A DNA stretch of 13,040 nt from Clostridia bacterium (GTDB taxonomy: Bacteria > Bacillota > Clostridia > TANB77 > UBA1234). Below the pieces are notes generated by a model. That model saw only the letters and a program-made list of their open reading frames with translations. It ran no database searches and was not told the DNA's origin. Of the stretch, positions 7,300 to 13,040 are shown in pieces. The DNA is taken from assembly GCA_900753975.1 (NCBI GenBank), contig CAAEBC010000001.1:1-13040 (forward strand). The letters run 5' to 3'. Positions within the stretch are counted from its first letter, which is position 1; every line of letters begins with the position of its first letter. The translations under genes and the position numbers were made by a program.

Positions 7300-7662
7300 A
7301 TGGAAAGAACAGATAGAATAGAAGAGGAAGTAAAGAAAGTTGCTAGTAAAGTTATTTCACAAGAATTAAAAGATCCTAGACTTACAGGGCTTATTAGTAT
7401 TACTAAAGTACACGTTACAAAAGATTTGAAGTATTGTAAAATATTTGTAAGTATGCTTGGCACAAAAGATATGAAAGAAGCAATGGATGCACTTAAGTCT
7501 GGTAGCGGAATAGTGAGAAAAGCTATTGGAAATAACATTAGAATGCATTCTACTCCAGAAGTCATTTTTGAACTAGATGATTCTCTTGAGTATGGAGCAC
7601 ATATTCAAAATGTTATAAATGGACTAAATATAAAACATGATGAAGAAGAAAATGAAGAATAA
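7300..7662 (+). CDS. rbfA: 30S ribosome-binding factor RbfA
   Basis: RbfA is a small KH-fold protein that binds immature 30S subunits near the 5' helix of 16S rRNA and is needed for late maturation and cold adaptation. The 120 residues match the family length. The start RTDRIEEEVKKVASKVI, then ELKDPRLTGLISITKVHVTKDL and CKIFVSMLG, are the usual beta-strand and helix pattern. A later segment, GIVRKAIGNNIRMHSTPEVIFELDDSLEYG, is the conserved C-terminal core. AGAAAGGA (7284-7291) lies eight bases before the ATG. It follows infB by 31 bases, without the small ylxP gene that separates infB and rbfA in Bacillus. Confidence 0.96.
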   Translation: MERTDRIEEEVKKVASKVISQELKDPRLTGLISITKVHVTKDLKYCKIFVSMLGTKDMKEAMDALKSGSGIVRKAIGNNIRMHSTPEVIFELDDSLEYGAHIQNVINGLNIKHDEEENEE

Positions 7663-7674
7663 AGGAGAAATTGT

Positions 7675-8628
7675 ATGTCAGTTTTAGAAAATATTAAGGA
7701 GAGAATCGAAGAGAGTAATTCGATTGTTATTCTAACACATGAACATCCAGATGGTGATGCTATTGGAAGTTCACTTGCATTTATGCATGGATTAAAAAAG
7801 ATTGGAAAAAATGTTGATGTAATTATTCCTGATGTTAATCAAATGTATAGCATATTACCTGGCTTTGAAGATATAAAAGAGTCTTGTGAAGAGGGATATA
7901 ATTATGATTTGTGTATTGCGTTAGATAGTAGTGATTTGGAAAGATTACACGTATTAAAAGATGTTTTTAGAAATGCAAAACATACAATAGTTATTGACCA
8001 CCACATTACAAATCAAAATTTTGGCGATGTAAACTATGTTAATGCTGTTGCTTCTTCAACATGTCAAAACTTACTTGTAATACTTGCATATATGGATATT
8101 GCTATAAGTAAAGATATAGCAGCATGCGTATATGCGGGAATACTTACAGATACAGGTGGTTTTAGATATAATGTACAAATAGAAACATTTGAATTTGCAG
8201 CTATGCTTTTAGAAACGGGAATCGACATTACAAAAATATATAGAAATTTATTTGATGTTACTACTCTTCCGAGAACAAAACTTTTAGGCAGAGCTATAGA
8301 TAAATTAGAAATCTTAGCCGATGGCAAAATTTCGTTCACATACATATTGACGGAAGATGAAGAAGAGGTTGGCTCTTCAAGTGGTGACCACGAAAACATA
8401 GTGAATTACGGAAGAAATATAGACGGTGTTGAAGTTTCTATTTTTGTAAGACAAGTCGATAATAAATTTAAAGTAAGTATGCGTTCGAATGAATATTTAG
8501 ATGTTTCGTTAATAGCAACTAAATATGGTGGTGGAGGCCACATGAAAGCTGCAGGACTTACAACAGATATGTCAGTTGATTTAATAAAAAAGACTTTAGT
8601 TAGTGAGATTGAAAAAGTATTAAAATAA
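7675..8628 (+). CDS. nrnA: DHH/DHHA1 phosphoesterase NrnA-type (nano-RNase / pAp phosphatase)
   Basis: NrnA-type enzymes degrade short oligoribonucleotides and dephosphorylate 3'-phosphoadenosine-5'-phosphate (pAp). The 317-residue protein has the family's two domains. The DHH domain has HEHPDGDAIGSS (His22, His24, Asp26, Asp28), ALDSSD (Asp84), VIDHH (Asp108-His110) and AGILTDTGGFRY (Asp159), the metal-binding set for two Mn ions. The DHHA1 domain ends in GGGGHMKAAG (285-294), the substrate-binding glycine loop. All motifs are intact. AAAGGAG at 7661-7667 overlaps the rbfA stop, so the two genes are tightly linked. Some DHH relatives hydrolyse cyclic di-AMP (GdpP, membrane-bound) or pApA (PDE2/Pde2-type), so the exact substrate is not certain from sequence. 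Confidence 0.92.
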   Translation: MSVLENIKERIEESNSIVILTHEHPDGDAIGSSLAFMHGLKKIGKNVDVIIPDVNQMYSILPGFEDIKESCEEGYNYDLCIALDSSDLERLHVLKDVFRNAKHTIVIDHHITNQNFGDVNYVNAVASSTCQNLLVILAYMDIAISKDIAACVYAGILTDTGGFRYNVQIETFEFAAMLLETGIDITKIYRNLFDVTTLPRTKLLGRAIDKLEILADGKISFTYILTEDEEEVGSSSGDHENIVNYGRNIDGVEVSIFVRQVDNKFKVSMRSNEYLDVSLIATKYGGGGHMKAAGLTTDMSVDLIKKTLVSEIEKVLK

Positions 8629-8636
8629 ATTTTTTT

Positions 8637-8680
8637 AGTGCTAATGATGTTTGAAGCTTTACTTAAACATCGTTAGCACT
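8637..8680 (+). terminator. 16-bp hairpin between nrnA and truB (weak terminator or attenuator)
   Basis: AGTGCTAATGATGTTT (8637-8652) pairs with AAACATCGTTAGCACT (8665-8680) over 16 bp with a single G-U pair and a 12-base loop. Only four T residues follow (8680-8683, then AGG), while a run of seven T precedes the stem. It could be an inefficient intrinsic terminator for the nusA operon that allows read-through into truB, or an RNA processing or stability element. Confidence 0.55.
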
Positions 8681-8807
8681 TTTAGGTAATTTTAAGTTTT
8701 ATAGATGTTCCTAAAAATAAAATTTTGAAGTAATATTTATATACTATAAAAATGTTAAAAGCAGATGAGTGATTTATAAAAACTTATTAGCAAAAAGGAG
8801 GATATAT

Positions 8808-9650
8808 ATGGATGGAGTTATAGTGATTGACAAAGAAAAAGATATGACATCGCATGATGTTGTTGCGAAATTGAGACACACTTTTGGTACTAAAAAAATT
8901 GGACACACAGGAACATTAGACCCAATAGCTACCGGCGTTTTAGTAGTATGTGTAGGACAAGGAACAAAGCTTGTTCAATACTTAACGTGCGATGATAAAA
9001 TATATGATGTAGAAATGAAGTTTGGAGAAAAAACAGATACTGGAGATAGAACTGGAAAGGTTATAGAGACTGGCAAAAACAAAGTAAATAAATCAAAACT
9101 TAATTGGACGATGAATACTATAATAGGAAAACAAAAACAACTTCCACCAATGTATTCTGCTATTAAAGTTAATGGAAAAAAACTATATGAATATGCACGT
9201 GAAGGAAAATATGTGCATAGAGAGCCAAGAGATATAGAAGTTTTTAGTGTAGAAAATGTTGAATATGATGGTGGCGATACTTTAAAATTTAGAATACATT
9301 GTTCTAAAGGAACCTATATAAGAACTATTTGTGAAACGATTGCATATAGGTGTAATACTGTTGGCACTATGATGGAGCTTAGAAGAATAAAAGCAGGAAT
9401 GTTTTCAATAGATCAGGCTGTTAAATTAGAAGATGCTTCAGATGCTGGAATAATTACAATAGACAAACTTTTTGACCAAGAAGTATCTATAAAAAAGGAT
9501 GCGTTTTTTAAAATATCAAATGGAATGCCACTTTATTTTAACAAGCCAGATGGGTTATATAAAATCTATGTAGACAACTATGTTACAAAAAAATTTGTAG
9601 GAATAGGTAAACTAAAAGAAAGATTTTTGTATAGAGAAATTATTCTGTAA
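8808..9650 (+). CDS. truB: tRNA pseudouridine(55) synthase TruB
   Basis: TruB converts U55 to pseudouridine in the T-arm of tRNAs and also acts as a tRNA folding chaperone. From ATG 8808 the protein has 280 residues. GVIVIDKEKDMTSHDVV opens the family fold. The catalytic motif GHTGTLDPIATGVL carries Asp38. YDVEMKFGEKTDTGD and QLPPMYSAIKVNGKKLYEYAR are the usual substrate-contact motifs, followed by KGTYIRTICETI. A short C-terminal domain (about 225-280) is divergent, as is common. The frame is open from a GTG at 8769, but AAAGGAGG at 8794-8801, six bases before ATG 8808, and the family start MDGVIVIDK settle the later start. The usual downstream partners ribF and rpsO are not here. Confidence 0.95.
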   Translation: MDGVIVIDKEKDMTSHDVVAKLRHTFGTKKIGHTGTLDPIATGVLVVCVGQGTKLVQYLTCDDKIYDVEMKFGEKTDTGDRTGKVIETGKNKVNKSKLNWTMNTIIGKQKQLPPMYSAIKVNGKKLYEYAREGKYVHREPRDIEVFSVENVEYDGGDTLKFRIHCSKGTYIRTICETIAYRCNTVGTMMELRRIKAGMFSIDQAVKLEDASDAGIITIDKLFDQEVSIKKDAFFKISNGMPLYFNKPDGLYKIYVDNYVTKKFVGIGKLKERFLYREIIL

Positions 9651-9686
9651 ATATTTGACGTACGATTTAATTTGATAATACAAATT

Positions 9687-9715
9687 GAATGTGATAATTT
9701 TAAATTATCATATTC
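9687..9715 (+). repeat. Inverted repeat just upstream of the rlmD ribosome binding site
   Basis: GAATGTGATAATTT and AAATTATCATATTC form two 14-base arms, complementary apart from one G-U pair and separated by one base. It sits between truB and rlmD, one base before the AAAAGGAG ribosome binding site (9717-9724). No T-run follows, so it does not look like a terminator. It could be an operator, an mRNA-stability hairpin, or a structure tuning rlmD translation. Confidence 0.5.
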
Positions 9716-9733
9716 GAAAAGGAGAGATAATTT

Positions 9734-11080
9734 GTGATTGAAAAGAATAAAAATTACGATGTAAAAATTTTAGATATGGGAATTGAAGGCGAAGGAATAG
9801 CCAAAATTGATGGATATACAACATTTATAAAAGGTGCAATAACAGGAGAAGATGCAGAAATAAAAATGGTAAAAGTAAATAAAGATTTTGGCTTTGGAAA
9901 ACTACTTAAGATTAATAAAACTTCAGATGAACGTGAAGAGCCTATGTGTGATGTCTTTGGAAGATGTGGTGGTTGCAATTTACAGCACTTGAATTACGAA
10001 TCACAATTATTACATAAAGTAAACATTGTAAAAAGCACATTAAAAAAACAGTTAGGGTACGAACCGTTAGTAGACGAAATAATAGGAATGGGTATTCCAT
10101 ACTATTATAGAAACAAAGTACAATACCCTGTAAGTGGTGGAAAAATTGGATTTTATGCTGATAGATCTCATGAACTTGTTGAAAACGAAGAATGTTTTAT
10201 CCAAAATCAATATATAGACAAGCTTGCAAAATTTACTTTTAGTGTTTTGAAAAAATATAATTCTAGTTTTTATGACGAAAAAACAGGGAAAGGAACATTT
10301 AGACATATAGTTGCAAGAATTGGAGTAAGTACGTCTGAAGTGATGTTAATATTTGTTACTAATGGTGAAACGTTTAAGAATAAAGAAAAAATATTAAATG
10401 AAATATTAAAAGAATATCCAGAAATTACATCGATAATTCAAAATATAAATCTTACAAATGGCAATGTTATACTTGGAGACAAATGTATTACATTGCATGG
10501 TGAAGATTATATATGTGATAGACTTGGCGATTATAAATTTAAGATTTCTCCACTTTCATTTTATCAAGTAAATCCAACACAAACAGAAGCTTTATATGAG
10601 ACAGCTAAAGAATTTGCAGGGCTTTCTGGATGCGAAACAGTATTTGATTTATATTGTGGAATTGGTACTATTTCAATGTATATGTCAGACAAATCAAAGA
10701 AAGTATATGGTGTAGAAGTTGTACCCCAAGCAATTGAAAACGCAAAGGAAAATGCAGAACTAAATGAAGTTACGAATGCAGAATTTATTGTTGGCGAAGT
10801 TGAAAAAGTAATCCCAAAAATGTATGAAACGGGGATTAAAGCTGATGCAGTTTTTGTAGACCCACCGAGAAAGGGCTGTGATATTACTGCTCTTCAAACA
10901 ATAATAGATATGAAGCCAGAAAAATTGGTTTATATTAGTTGCAATCCAGCAACACTTGCGAGAGATTTGAAGGTGCTTACAGAAGAGGCATTTGAGATAA
11001 AAAAGATAAAGCTTGTGGATATGTTTCCGCAGACAAGTCATGTGGAGACTTGTGTACTACTAACCTTGAAAAATCAATAG
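9734..11080 (+). CDS. rlmD: 23S rRNA (uracil-C5) methyltransferase, RlmD/RumA family
   Basis: This 448-residue SAM-dependent enzyme belongs to the TrmA/RumA family, which adds a methyl group to C5 of specific uracils (U1939 for RlmD; firmicute homologues such as RlmCD can also target U747). Domains: an N-terminal TRAM domain (about 3-62), a 4Fe-4S cysteine set Cys72, Cys78, Cys81 and Cys154, a central domain, and a Rossmann methyltransferase domain with FYQVNP (277-281), FDLYCGIGT (304-312), DPPRKGC (376-382) and the nucleophile Cys403 in SCNPAT. Glu438 in HVETC is the expected general base. It starts with GTG, with AAAAGGAG nine bases before. The extreme C-terminus (HVETCVLLTLKNQ) is a little unusual, and a second copy of this motif follows downstream. 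Confidence 0.92.
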   Translation: MIEKNKNYDVKILDMGIEGEGIAKIDGYTTFIKGAITGEDAEIKMVKVNKDFGFGKLLKINKTSDEREEPMCDVFGRCGGCNLQHLNYESQLLHKVNIVKSTLKKQLGYEPLVDEIIGMGIPYYYRNKVQYPVSGGKIGFYADRSHELVENEECFIQNQYIDKLAKFTFSVLKKYNSSFYDEKTGKGTFRHIVARIGVSTSEVMLIFVTNGETFKNKEKILNEILKEYPEITSIIQNINLTNGNVILGDKCITLHGEDYICDRLGDYKFKISPLSFYQVNPTQTEALYETAKEFAGLSGCETVFDLYCGIGTISMYMSDKSKKVYGVEVVPQAIENAKENAELNEVTNAEFIVGEVEKVIPKMYETGIKADAVFVDPPRKGCDITALQTIIDMKPEKLVYISCNPATLARDLKVLTEEAFEIKKIKLVDMFPQTSHVETCVLLTLKNQ

Positions 11081-11100
11081 TTACAAGAATTTTATTATAA

Positions 11101-11169
11101 GAAAAATGTGGTTTTGTCCACCTCTTGTCCACCCATGTGGAGACGGTAGTGTTGCTATGTCGTGAATAG
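11101..11169 (+). pseudogene. Remnant of an rlmD/rumA 3' end (displaced C-terminus)
   Basis: A 22-codon open stretch bounded by stops (TAA 11098-11100 and TAG 11167-11169) ends in THVETVVLLCRE. HVETVVLL is the conserved C-terminal motif of RlmD/RumA methyltransferases, including the general-base Glu. It lies in a different frame from the intact rlmD. CATGTGGAGAC at 11134-11144 is identical to 11039-11049 inside rlmD. The stretch has no methyltransferase body, so it is either a relic of a second paralogue or the original gene end displaced by an insertion. Residues upstream of the THVET match are only weakly similar to the family. Confidence 0.6.
11114..11133 (+). repeat. Tandem direct repeat TTGTCCACC x2
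   Basis: TTGTCCACC occurs at 11114-11122 and again at 11125-11133, an 11-base period, directly next to the duplicated CATGTGGAGAC block. GTGG at 11108-11111 and GTGGA at 11137-11141 flank them as inverted partners, so small hairpins are possible. The position beside the duplicated rlmD end suggests a recombination-site core, but this is inference. Confidence 0.45.
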
Positions 11170-11208
11170 TGTCTCAAAGCATTGCAAATTTAATCATTAA
11201 TAATAATC

Positions 11209-11243
11209 AACAAAGTGCATATAAAAATGTACTTTGTTTTTTT
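11209..11243 (+). terminator. Intrinsic terminator after rlmD
   Basis: AACAAAGTGCAT (11209-11220) pairs with ATGTACTTTGTT (11227-11238) over 12 bp with one G-U pair and a six-base loop (ATAAAA). Seven T residues run from 11237 to 11243. This is a standard rho-independent terminator for the truB-rlmD transcript. It lies 40 bases after the stop of the displaced rlmD remnant, the distance expected if that remnant was the original gene end. Confidence 0.85.
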
Positions 11244-11307
11244 GAGCCTAAAATGAAGTGAATCCAATAAAAATGCAAACAAATATGAGGAGTTTTCATT
11301 AAATTAA

Positions 11308-11319
11308 TACAAATTTGTA
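11308..11319 (+). repeat. 12-bp perfect palindrome
   Basis: TACAAATTTGTA is perfectly self-complementary and lies about 65 bases before the -35 box of the ATPase promoter. In such AT-rich DNA a chance palindrome is quite possible; an operator role is speculative. Confidence 0.3.
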
Positions 11320-11362
11320 AAAGGTAAAGTATAAGTAAATTGTTACTAATATTTTGCTTTGC

Positions 11363-11395
11363 TTCCCAAAATACAAAAAAACTTGAATTTGGGAA
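11363..11395 (+). promoter_or_regulatory. Operator-like inverted repeat around the ATPase -35 box
   Basis: TTCCCAAA (11363-11370) and TTTGGGAA (11388-11395) are perfect inverted repeats separated by 17 bases. The left arm lies upstream of the -35 box; the right arm overlaps its last base and the start of the spacer. Such placement would let a bound dimer block RNA polymerase, but no regulator gene is visible nearby. Confidence 0.4.
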
Positions 11396-11411
11396 ATAAA
11401 AATGGTATAAT
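11383..11411 (+). promoter_or_regulatory. Predicted SigA promoter of the DUF4143 ATPase gene
   Basis: TTGAAT (11383-11388) and TATAAT (11406-11411) are 17 bases apart, with an extended -10 TG at 11403-11404. Transcription would start near 11418, giving a short leader of about 36 bases before ATG 11454. Confidence 0.75.
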
Positions 11412-11453
11412 ATTATTAAAGAAGGATAAAATAGATATGGGGTGAGTAATCAT

Positions 11454-12641
11454 ATGAAGATAATAGAAAGAGATTATTTACAAAAGTTGATAAATGTAAT
11501 AGGGACTCCAGATATAAAGGTAATAACTGGGGTTAGACGTAGTGGAAAATCAAAATTATTAGAGATATTTGAGGATTATATAAGGGAAAATATTGAAGAA
11601 CATAATATAATTAGTATAGATTTTAATTTGCTAGAATTCGAATATTTACAGAATTATAAAGAATTAAATGCTTATATCGAAGGAAAATATAGAGAAGGCA
11701 AAAAGAATTTTATTTGTATAGATGAAATACAAATGTGTGATAATTTTGAGAAAGCTATAAATAGTTTACATGCAACTGAAAAATACGATATCTATTTGAC
11801 GGGTTCAAATGCTTTTTTATTAAGTAGTGATTTGGCAACACTATTTACGGGAAGAACTTTTGAAGTGAAAATTTATCCGTTTTCATTTAAGGAATTTTTA
11901 AAATATTATGAGTTTGAAGATATTGACTTAGCTTTCGACAAGTATGTATTAGAAGGTGGTTTGTCAGGTTCATATCTATATAAAACAGATGAAGATAAGT
12001 ATAATTATATTTCGGAAGTATATAAAACTTTGATTGTACGAGATATTATTAAAAGATACAAAATAAAAAATAAAGAATTATTAGATAATTTAAATGATTT
12101 CCTAATGGATAATATATCTAATATAACAACAGCAAGGAATATAACAAAAGAATTAAACTCTAACGGTACAGAAATTAATCATAAAACAATTGGCTCTTAT
12201 ATTAAATATTTGTGTAATGCTTTTTTATATTACAATGTTAAGAGGTACGATATCCAAGGTAAAAAGTATTTAACAATGCAAGAAAAATATTATTTAGTAG
12301 ATCAAGGATTTAAATATGCAAGGTTAGGAACAAAAAATATTAATTACGGAAGAACTTATGAAAATATTGTAGCAATAGAATTATTAAGACGTGGATATGA
12401 ATTATATATTGGGGTTTTATATGGTAAAGAAGTGGATTTCGTAGCAATAAAACAAAATGAAAAAATATATATTCAAGTATCTGATAATATAAGTGATGAA
12501 AGAACTTTTAAAAGAGAAGTGGATTCTTTATTAAAAATTAAAGATGCTTATCCTAAAATGATTATAGCTAGGACAAAGCATGATAGATATCAGTATGAAG
12601 GTATAGAAATTATAGATATTGCGGAGTGGCTGGCAAACTAA
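11454..12641 (+). CDS. AAA_14 / DUF4143 ATP-binding protein of unknown role
   Basis: From ATG 11454 the protein has 395 residues. The N-terminal AAA_14 ATPase domain shows Walker A GVRRSGKS (26-33), Walker B FICIDE (86-91), a sensor-like LTGSNA (115-120) and GRTFEVKIYPFSFKEFL (133-149), all typical of the family. The C-terminal DUF4143 part (about 195-390) includes a winged-helix-like stretch (about 222-256, TARNITKELN...TIGSYIKYL) and a degenerate nuclease-like fold with Glu303, GKEVDF (324-329, Asp328) and YIQV (339-342). Such proteins are very common in gut Firmicutes and Bacteroidota, and the cellular role is unknown. The frame opens at GTG 11442, but GGGGTGAG (11439-11446), seven bases before ATG 11454, favours the later start. 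It has its own promoter and is not part of the ribosomal cluster. Confidence 0.88.
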   Translation: MKIIERDYLQKLINVIGTPDIKVITGVRRSGKSKLLEIFEDYIRENIEEHNIISIDFNLLEFEYLQNYKELNAYIEGKYREGKKNFICIDEIQMCDNFEKAINSLHATEKYDIYLTGSNAFLLSSDLATLFTGRTFEVKIYPFSFKEFLKYYEFEDIDLAFDKYVLEGGLSGSYLYKTDEDKYNYISEVYKTLIVRDIIKRYKIKNKELLDNLNDFLMDNISNITTARNITKELNSNGTEINHKTIGSYIKYLCNAFLYYNVKRYDIQGKKYLTMQEKYYLVDQGFKYARLGTKNINYGRTYENIVAIELLRRGYELYIGVLYGKEVDFVAIKQNEKIYIQVSDNISDERTFKREVDSLLKIKDAYPKMIIARTKHDRYQYEGIEIIDIAEWLAN

Positions 12642-12833
12642 AATAAAAATCATATTTTTATTCACTAAGTAAGCTAAGCTTTTGTAACATATTTTTGAAA
12701 TAATATTTGAGGGTAACTTGTAAAAGTAATTTCTATTTCTAAAGTTAACTTCCAGTGGTTTGTGGAATTTAACTATTCACTTAGTTGTAATGTTTCTTGT
12801 CTCTAGTTTTAAATTAGGTTTATTTTATTTTTT

Positions 12834-12866
12834 AAAGATATGGTTTTAGAGTGACCATATCTTTTT
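12834..12866 (+). terminator. Probable intrinsic terminator downstream of the ATPase gene
   Basis: AAAGATATGG (12834-12843) pairs perfectly with CCATATCTTT (12855-12864) around an 11-base loop, followed by a T-rich tail (12862-12866 TTTTT, then CTATCTTTTG). It lies about 190 bases after the ATPase stop and is the best candidate for its transcript end. Confidence 0.6.
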
Positions 12867-12975
12867 CTATCTTTTGTATCTTTTGTACATTTAATTTGTT
12901 AAATTACGAGTTACCTTAAAATAAGTATTTGGTTACTTCCGAAACTAAGTTCCGATAAGCAATAGAAATTGTATG

Positions 12976-13020
12976 TCTCAGAGAAAGTTGCGTTTTTAGG
13001 CACTTTTTCTGAGATTTTTT
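12976..13020 (+). terminator. Strong orphan intrinsic terminator
   Basis: TCTCAGAGAAAGT (12976-12988) pairs with ACTTTTTCTGAGA (13002-13014) over 13 bp including one G-U, with two more pairs possible past a bulge (GC/GC). TTTTTT at 13015-13020 completes a + strand rho-independent terminator. No gene lies between it and the previous terminator. Confidence 0.75.
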
Positions 13021-13040
13021 CTTCCAAAATCAGAAAAAAT

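Larger units (their letters stand above)
11081..11441 (+). other. Intergenic region between rlmD and the DUF4143 ATPase gene
   Basis: This 361-base stretch has no complete gene. In order it holds a displaced rlmD 3' remnant (11101-11169) with two TTGTCCACC repeats, an intrinsic terminator (11209-11243), a perfect 12-bp palindrome TACAAATTTGTA (11308-11319), an inverted repeat TTCCCAAA/TTTGGGAA (11363-11395), and the ATPase promoter (11383-11411). The remaining sequence is plain AT-rich spacer. Confidence 0.7.
12642..13040 (+). other. Gene-free region at the right edge
   Basis: I see no supportable protein-coding or tRNA gene in these 399 bases on either strand. An AT-only hairpin AATAAAAAT/ATTTTTATT (12642-12662) follows the ATPase stop immediately but lacks a T-run. 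TATTCACTAAGT (12659-12670) recurs with one mismatch as TATTCACTTAGT (12774-12785). Two better terminator-like hairpins lie at 12834-12866 and 12977-13020. Confidence 0.6.

Noticed and set aside
8700..8790. A possible separate truB promoter (TTGAAG near 8725 with TATAAA near 8745).
   Set aside because: The spacing is about 14 bases, too short for a normal SigA promoter, and AT-rich DNA gives many such matches.
8769..8807. Extended truB start at GTG 8769.
   Set aside because: AAAGGAGG lies inside this segment directly before ATG 8808, and TruB proteins begin at the GVIVIDK segment.
12659..12785. 12-bp direct repeat with one mismatch (TATTCACTAAGT and TATTCACTTAGT), as possible element ends.
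   Set aside because: The unit is short, imperfect and partly self-palindromic, and nothing between the copies looks like an element.
1..13040. CRISPR arrays, tRNA or rRNA genes, and complete insertion sequences.
   Set aside because: I saw no regularly spaced repeats, no tRNA-like T-arm or rRNA segments, and no transposase or integrase reading frame.

Overview
The window looks like a chromosomal stretch from a low-GC Gram-positive bacterium, most likely an anaerobic Clostridia-type firmicute. The DNA is strongly AT-rich, codons favour A/T in third position, and nearly all genes have purine-rich Shine-Dalgarno sites of the AAAGGAGG type. All recognisable genes lie on the + strand. TGA is used as a normal stop (rbgA, mrnC), so this is not a Mycoplasma-type genetic code. 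I cannot place the organism more precisely.

Layout. Positions 1-149 hold the C-terminal tail of a gene entering from the left, probably a GNAT acetyltransferase. A PepE-like S51 peptidase follows (181-801). The core of the window (936-11080) is a ribosome and translation cluster. First come rbgA (50S assembly GTPase) and mrnC (mini-RNase III), coupled by an ATGA overlap. A strong extended -10 promoter overlaps the mrnC stop, and a GAAA-capped leader hairpin leads into the classic nusA operon: rimP, nusA, rnpM/ylxR, infB, rbfA, nrnA. After a hairpin come truB and then an RlmD/RumA-type 23S rRNA uracil-C5 methyltransferase, ending at an intrinsic terminator (11209-11243). Beyond it, a separately promoted accessory gene encodes an AAA_14/DUF4143 ATPase (11454-12641). 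The last 400 bases contain no gene I can support but have two terminator-like hairpins.

How the genes fit together. Almost everything from 936 to 11080 builds the ribosome or turns over RNA. RbgA acts late in 50S assembly; MrnC matures 23S rRNA ends. RimP and RbfA mature the 30S subunit, NusA acts in transcription elongation, termination and rRNA antitermination, and RnpM is a reported RNase P modulator. IF2 starts translation, NrnA degrades nano-RNA and pAp, and TruB and RlmD modify tRNA and rRNA. The order is typical of Firmicutes, except that ylxQ is missing between ylxR and infB, ylxP is missing between infB and rbfA, and ribF/rpsO do not follow truB.

I did not find a clearly new multi-gene system. 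The most interesting non-standard signal is just after rlmD. A second, out-of-frame copy of the gene's conserved C-terminal motif (THVETVVLLCRE then stop) lies about 95 bp downstream, and an 11-bp identity links the two copies. It resembles the scar or attachment-site footprint of an element that integrated into the 3' end of rlmD. Also worth checking are the rimP leader hairpin, an inverted repeat around the promoter of the DUF4143 ATPase gene, the very long Asn/Lys/Gly-rich linker in IF2, and the orphan terminator at the right edge.
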